From contig NZ_CANLZU010000006.1 of NCBI RefSeq assembly GCF_947495715.1, positions 83,055-147,054 of the forward strand: DNA of 64,000 nt, given 5' to 3'. The position numbers and the translations under genes are program-made. Below, in pieces: positions 62,564 through 64,000 of this stretch; the stretch's first letter is position 1; each line of letters starts with the position of its first letter. Source of the DNA: an uncultured Oceanisphaera sp. GTDB lineage: Bacteria > Pseudomonadota > Gammaproteobacteria > Enterobacterales > Aeromonadaceae. The notes under the pieces were generated by a model. It did not search any database, was not told the origin of the DNA, and saw nothing but the letters and a program-made list of their open reading frames with translations.

Positions 62564-63144
62564 TCCGCCACCTTTACCAGCAGGGCATTGAGCCAGCGTT
62601 CCTGTTCCCGACCGGGACGCAGATCGCCGGTTTGCCATTGTTCGGCGATGTTCAGCGGCAGGGCCTGCAGCAGTTGTTTCAGTCCGCTTTCATCCAAGTT
62701 GGTGAAGTGGCGGCCCTCGCGGCTGCTTTCGCCCCGGCCGTATTTGAAGGAGCAGTAAAACACGCCGCCGGGCTTCAGTTGTGTGGTCAGGTGAGCCATC
62801 ACGGCGGCCAGTTCGGCCAGCGGCACATGCAGCAAGGAGGCGCAGGCCCAGATGGCGTCTGCCGGGGCCGACGTGCTGAAGTCTTCGAAGCGGCATTGCA
62901 CCACCGGCAGACCGCTATGGGCGCGGGCCAGCTGTACCAGCGCCGGGCTGGCGTCGAAGGCGGTTACCCGGTAACCCAGGCGGGAAAAATGCAGGCTGTC
63001 TCGCCCCGAGCCGCAGCCGGCATCCACGATATGGCCGCCGGCCGGCACCCTAGGTAGAAAGCGCTCATACAGCGGCGTCATGTCTACGGTTACGGTACTC
63101 TGATAGAACTGTTCGGCCTGCTGCTGGTAATAGTCGAGAGACAT
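62560..63144 (-). CDS. Class I SAM-dependent methyltransferase
   Basis: Small methyltransferase of 194 residues with the Rossmann SAM loop HIVDAGCGSGRDSLHF (about 38-53), acidic motif II TAFDASPALV, and the post-IV FKYGRGESSREGR segment. It looks like the TehB/UbiE small-molecule group and lacks the NPPY or DPPY motif of DNA amino-methyltransferases, so DNA modification is unlikely. It is first in the operon and overlaps the helicase gene by four bases (ATGA), indicating a linked function. Substrate unknown. Confidence 0.87.
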   Translation of the reverse strand: MSLDYYQQQAEQFYQSTVTVDMTPLYERFLPRVPAGGHIVDAGCGSGRDSLHFSRLGYRVTAFDASPALVQLARAHSGLPVVQCRFEDFSTSAPADAIWACASLLHVPLAELAAVMAHLTTQLKPGGVFYCSFKYGRGESSREGRHFTNLDESGLKQLLQALPLNIAEQWQTGDLRPGREQERWLNALLVKVAE

Positions 63145-63307
63145 TTTCCTGCTTTGATATTTGTTGTTTGTTCAGTACCTTATCAGACTCAAGACAGAGC
63201 TGGATAGCCTTTACCGCCGTGTCTGTGCGTTTGTGGCGGCGGGGCCGGTCGGTTATGGCAAGAGGGGCTGTCCCCTGGTCAAACAGGCGAATTTACAGGA
63301 GTGAACA

Positions 63308-63805
63308 ATGGCTTTGAACGAACAGGATTTACGACATTTGCGCCGTTGCGTGGCATTGGCGGAAGAGGCGCTGGCCGGTGGCGACATGGCCTTTGGCTCT
63401 GTGCTGGTGTCGGCCGAAGGGGCGGTACTGGCGGAAGATCACAATCGCATTCACAGCCATGAACCCACCTGGCATCCGGAAATTGCCCTGGCGCGTTGGG
63501 CGGCCGAGCACCTGAGCGAAACCGAGCGGGCCCGGGCGACCCTGTATACCTCGGGCGAGCATTGCCCCATGTGCTCGGCGGCACACGCCTGGGCCGGACT
63601 GGGGCGCATTGTGTATGCCAGCTCGGCGGCGCAGTTTACCGACTGGTGCAGCGAATGGGGGCTGCCGGAGTCGCCGGTGAGGCCGCTGGCCATCAACGAG
63701 GTGGCGCCGGATATTGAAGTTGCAGGCCCGGTACCGGAGCTGGCCGAGCAGATCCGCGAGTTGCATCGGCGGTATTTCGGGGTGAAAGACAGCTATAAGC
63801 CGTAA
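63308..63805 (+). CDS. Nucleoside deaminase family protein
   Basis: Zinc-dependent deaminase of the cytidine/guanine deaminase fold. The 165 residues have the metal-site histidine and proton-shuttle glutamate in W-H56-P-E58-IALARW, where most relatives have H-A-E, and the cysteine pair C86-PM-C89 in SGEHCPMCSAAHAW, where most have EPCPMC. Substrate could be a free purine or pyrimidine nucleoside or base; tRNA adenosine deaminases have other features not seen here. AGGAGTGAACA precedes the ATG. It is divergent from the methyltransferase, with about 160 bases between. Confidence 0.84.
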   Translation: MALNEQDLRHLRRCVALAEEALAGGDMAFGSVLVSAEGAVLAEDHNRIHSHEPTWHPEIALARWAAEHLSETERARATLYTSGEHCPMCSAAHAWAGLGRIVYASSAAQFTDWCSEWGLPESPVRPLAINEVAPDIEVAGPVPELAEQIRELHRRYFGVKDSYKP

Positions 63806-63837
63806 GCTATTAGCGGTAAGACGGGCTTGGCCAAAAG

Positions 63838-64000
63838 TGACACCCCCACCCGGTCTCCCCCTGGGGTAGACCCGCCGCTATGCCTGTTATGGCGCTGCCA
63901 AGGGGGAGGGGCTGTTTGGTGCTGAGCTGCTCCCTCCCCTTAACCTGGAATTTGGCAGAATAACAGCAGGGTGCAAGGCAAGGGGAGGGTTGGGGAGGGG
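63838..64000. repeat. G-run repeat pair at the window edge
   Basis: An L unit (63838-63912) followed by an R unit (about 63928-64000, truncated by the window end) of the family at 17501, 44201 and 47641. It ends in GGGGAGGGTTGGGGAGGGG, the same quadruplex-forming core as at 47693. Confidence 0.82.

Noticed and set aside
62560..63144. DNA modification methylase of a restriction-modification system
   Set aside because: No NPPY/DPPY or PCQ motif and no target-recognition domain; it resembles small-molecule methyltransferases.

Overview
The window looks like chromosomal DNA of a GC-rich marine gammaproteobacterium, probably an Aeromonadales member of the Oceanimonas/Zobellella/Oceanisphaera type. 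This is inferred from protein flavour (ArcA, AceK, ThrA, YceH, DUF3545), a CsrB-type RNA, TRAP transporters and a copper nitrite reductase; no database was searched. The stretch arcA ... lasT-thrLABC ... tal-agcS keeps the neighbourhood seen around position zero of the E. coli map (arcA, lasT, thrLABC, yaaJ, talB), with other genes inserted.

Region 1 (1-17.5 kb) is housekeeping: pgi; a two-gene LPS locus (waaL-like ligase, family 25 glycosyltransferase); arcA; rraA; an aceK without aceBA; a REP-associated tyrosine transposase amid short GGACACCCATC repeats; lasT; the threonine operon with its leader peptide and attenuator; a csrB regulatory RNA with an upstream UvrY-type site; tesB; ung. Region 2 (17.5-28 kb) holds a DUF3545 gene, tal, agcS behind a near-perfect CRP site, an isochorismatase-like hydrolase, a chemoreceptor, yceH and a nirK-nirV-sco denitrification operon with an FNR-type box.

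Region 3 (28-47.6 kb) is a catabolic island: a TRAP transporter plus an Asp/Glu-racemase-family enzyme, a GntR regulator, then hydantoinase, hydantoin racemase, a class V aminotransferase, a second TRAP transporter, an amidase, a FAH-type hydratase, a BASS carrier, a LysR regulator, an omega-aminotransferase and mmsA. Together they could import a cyclic amide or carboxylate, open the ring, release an amino acid and send a beta-alanine-like product through a semialdehyde to acyl-CoA. Related AT-rich near-palindromes at three unit boundaries suggest the GntR protein controls the first half.

Region 4 (47.6-56 kb) has a yybP-ykoY (manganese) riboswitch before a CaCA-family antiporter, an exported serine hydrolase, an HdhA-like dehydrogenase, a thioredoxin-like protein, two unknown proteins and a YkvI-type carrier. 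Region 5 (55.5-63.1 kb) is a defence-like cluster: an AT-rich NERD-nuclease membrane gene facing a methyltransferase - PLD/helicase/S24-like - PLD/helicase/DUF3427 operon. A nucleoside deaminase follows.

The intergenic DNA is unusually rich in structured repeats: RAYT-type REPs, a G-run family able to form G-quadruplexes, two MITE-like elements with unrelated ends but a shared interior, and a three-way-junction hairpin motif with conserved linkers and co-varying stems seen three times. That motif is the most novel signal here.
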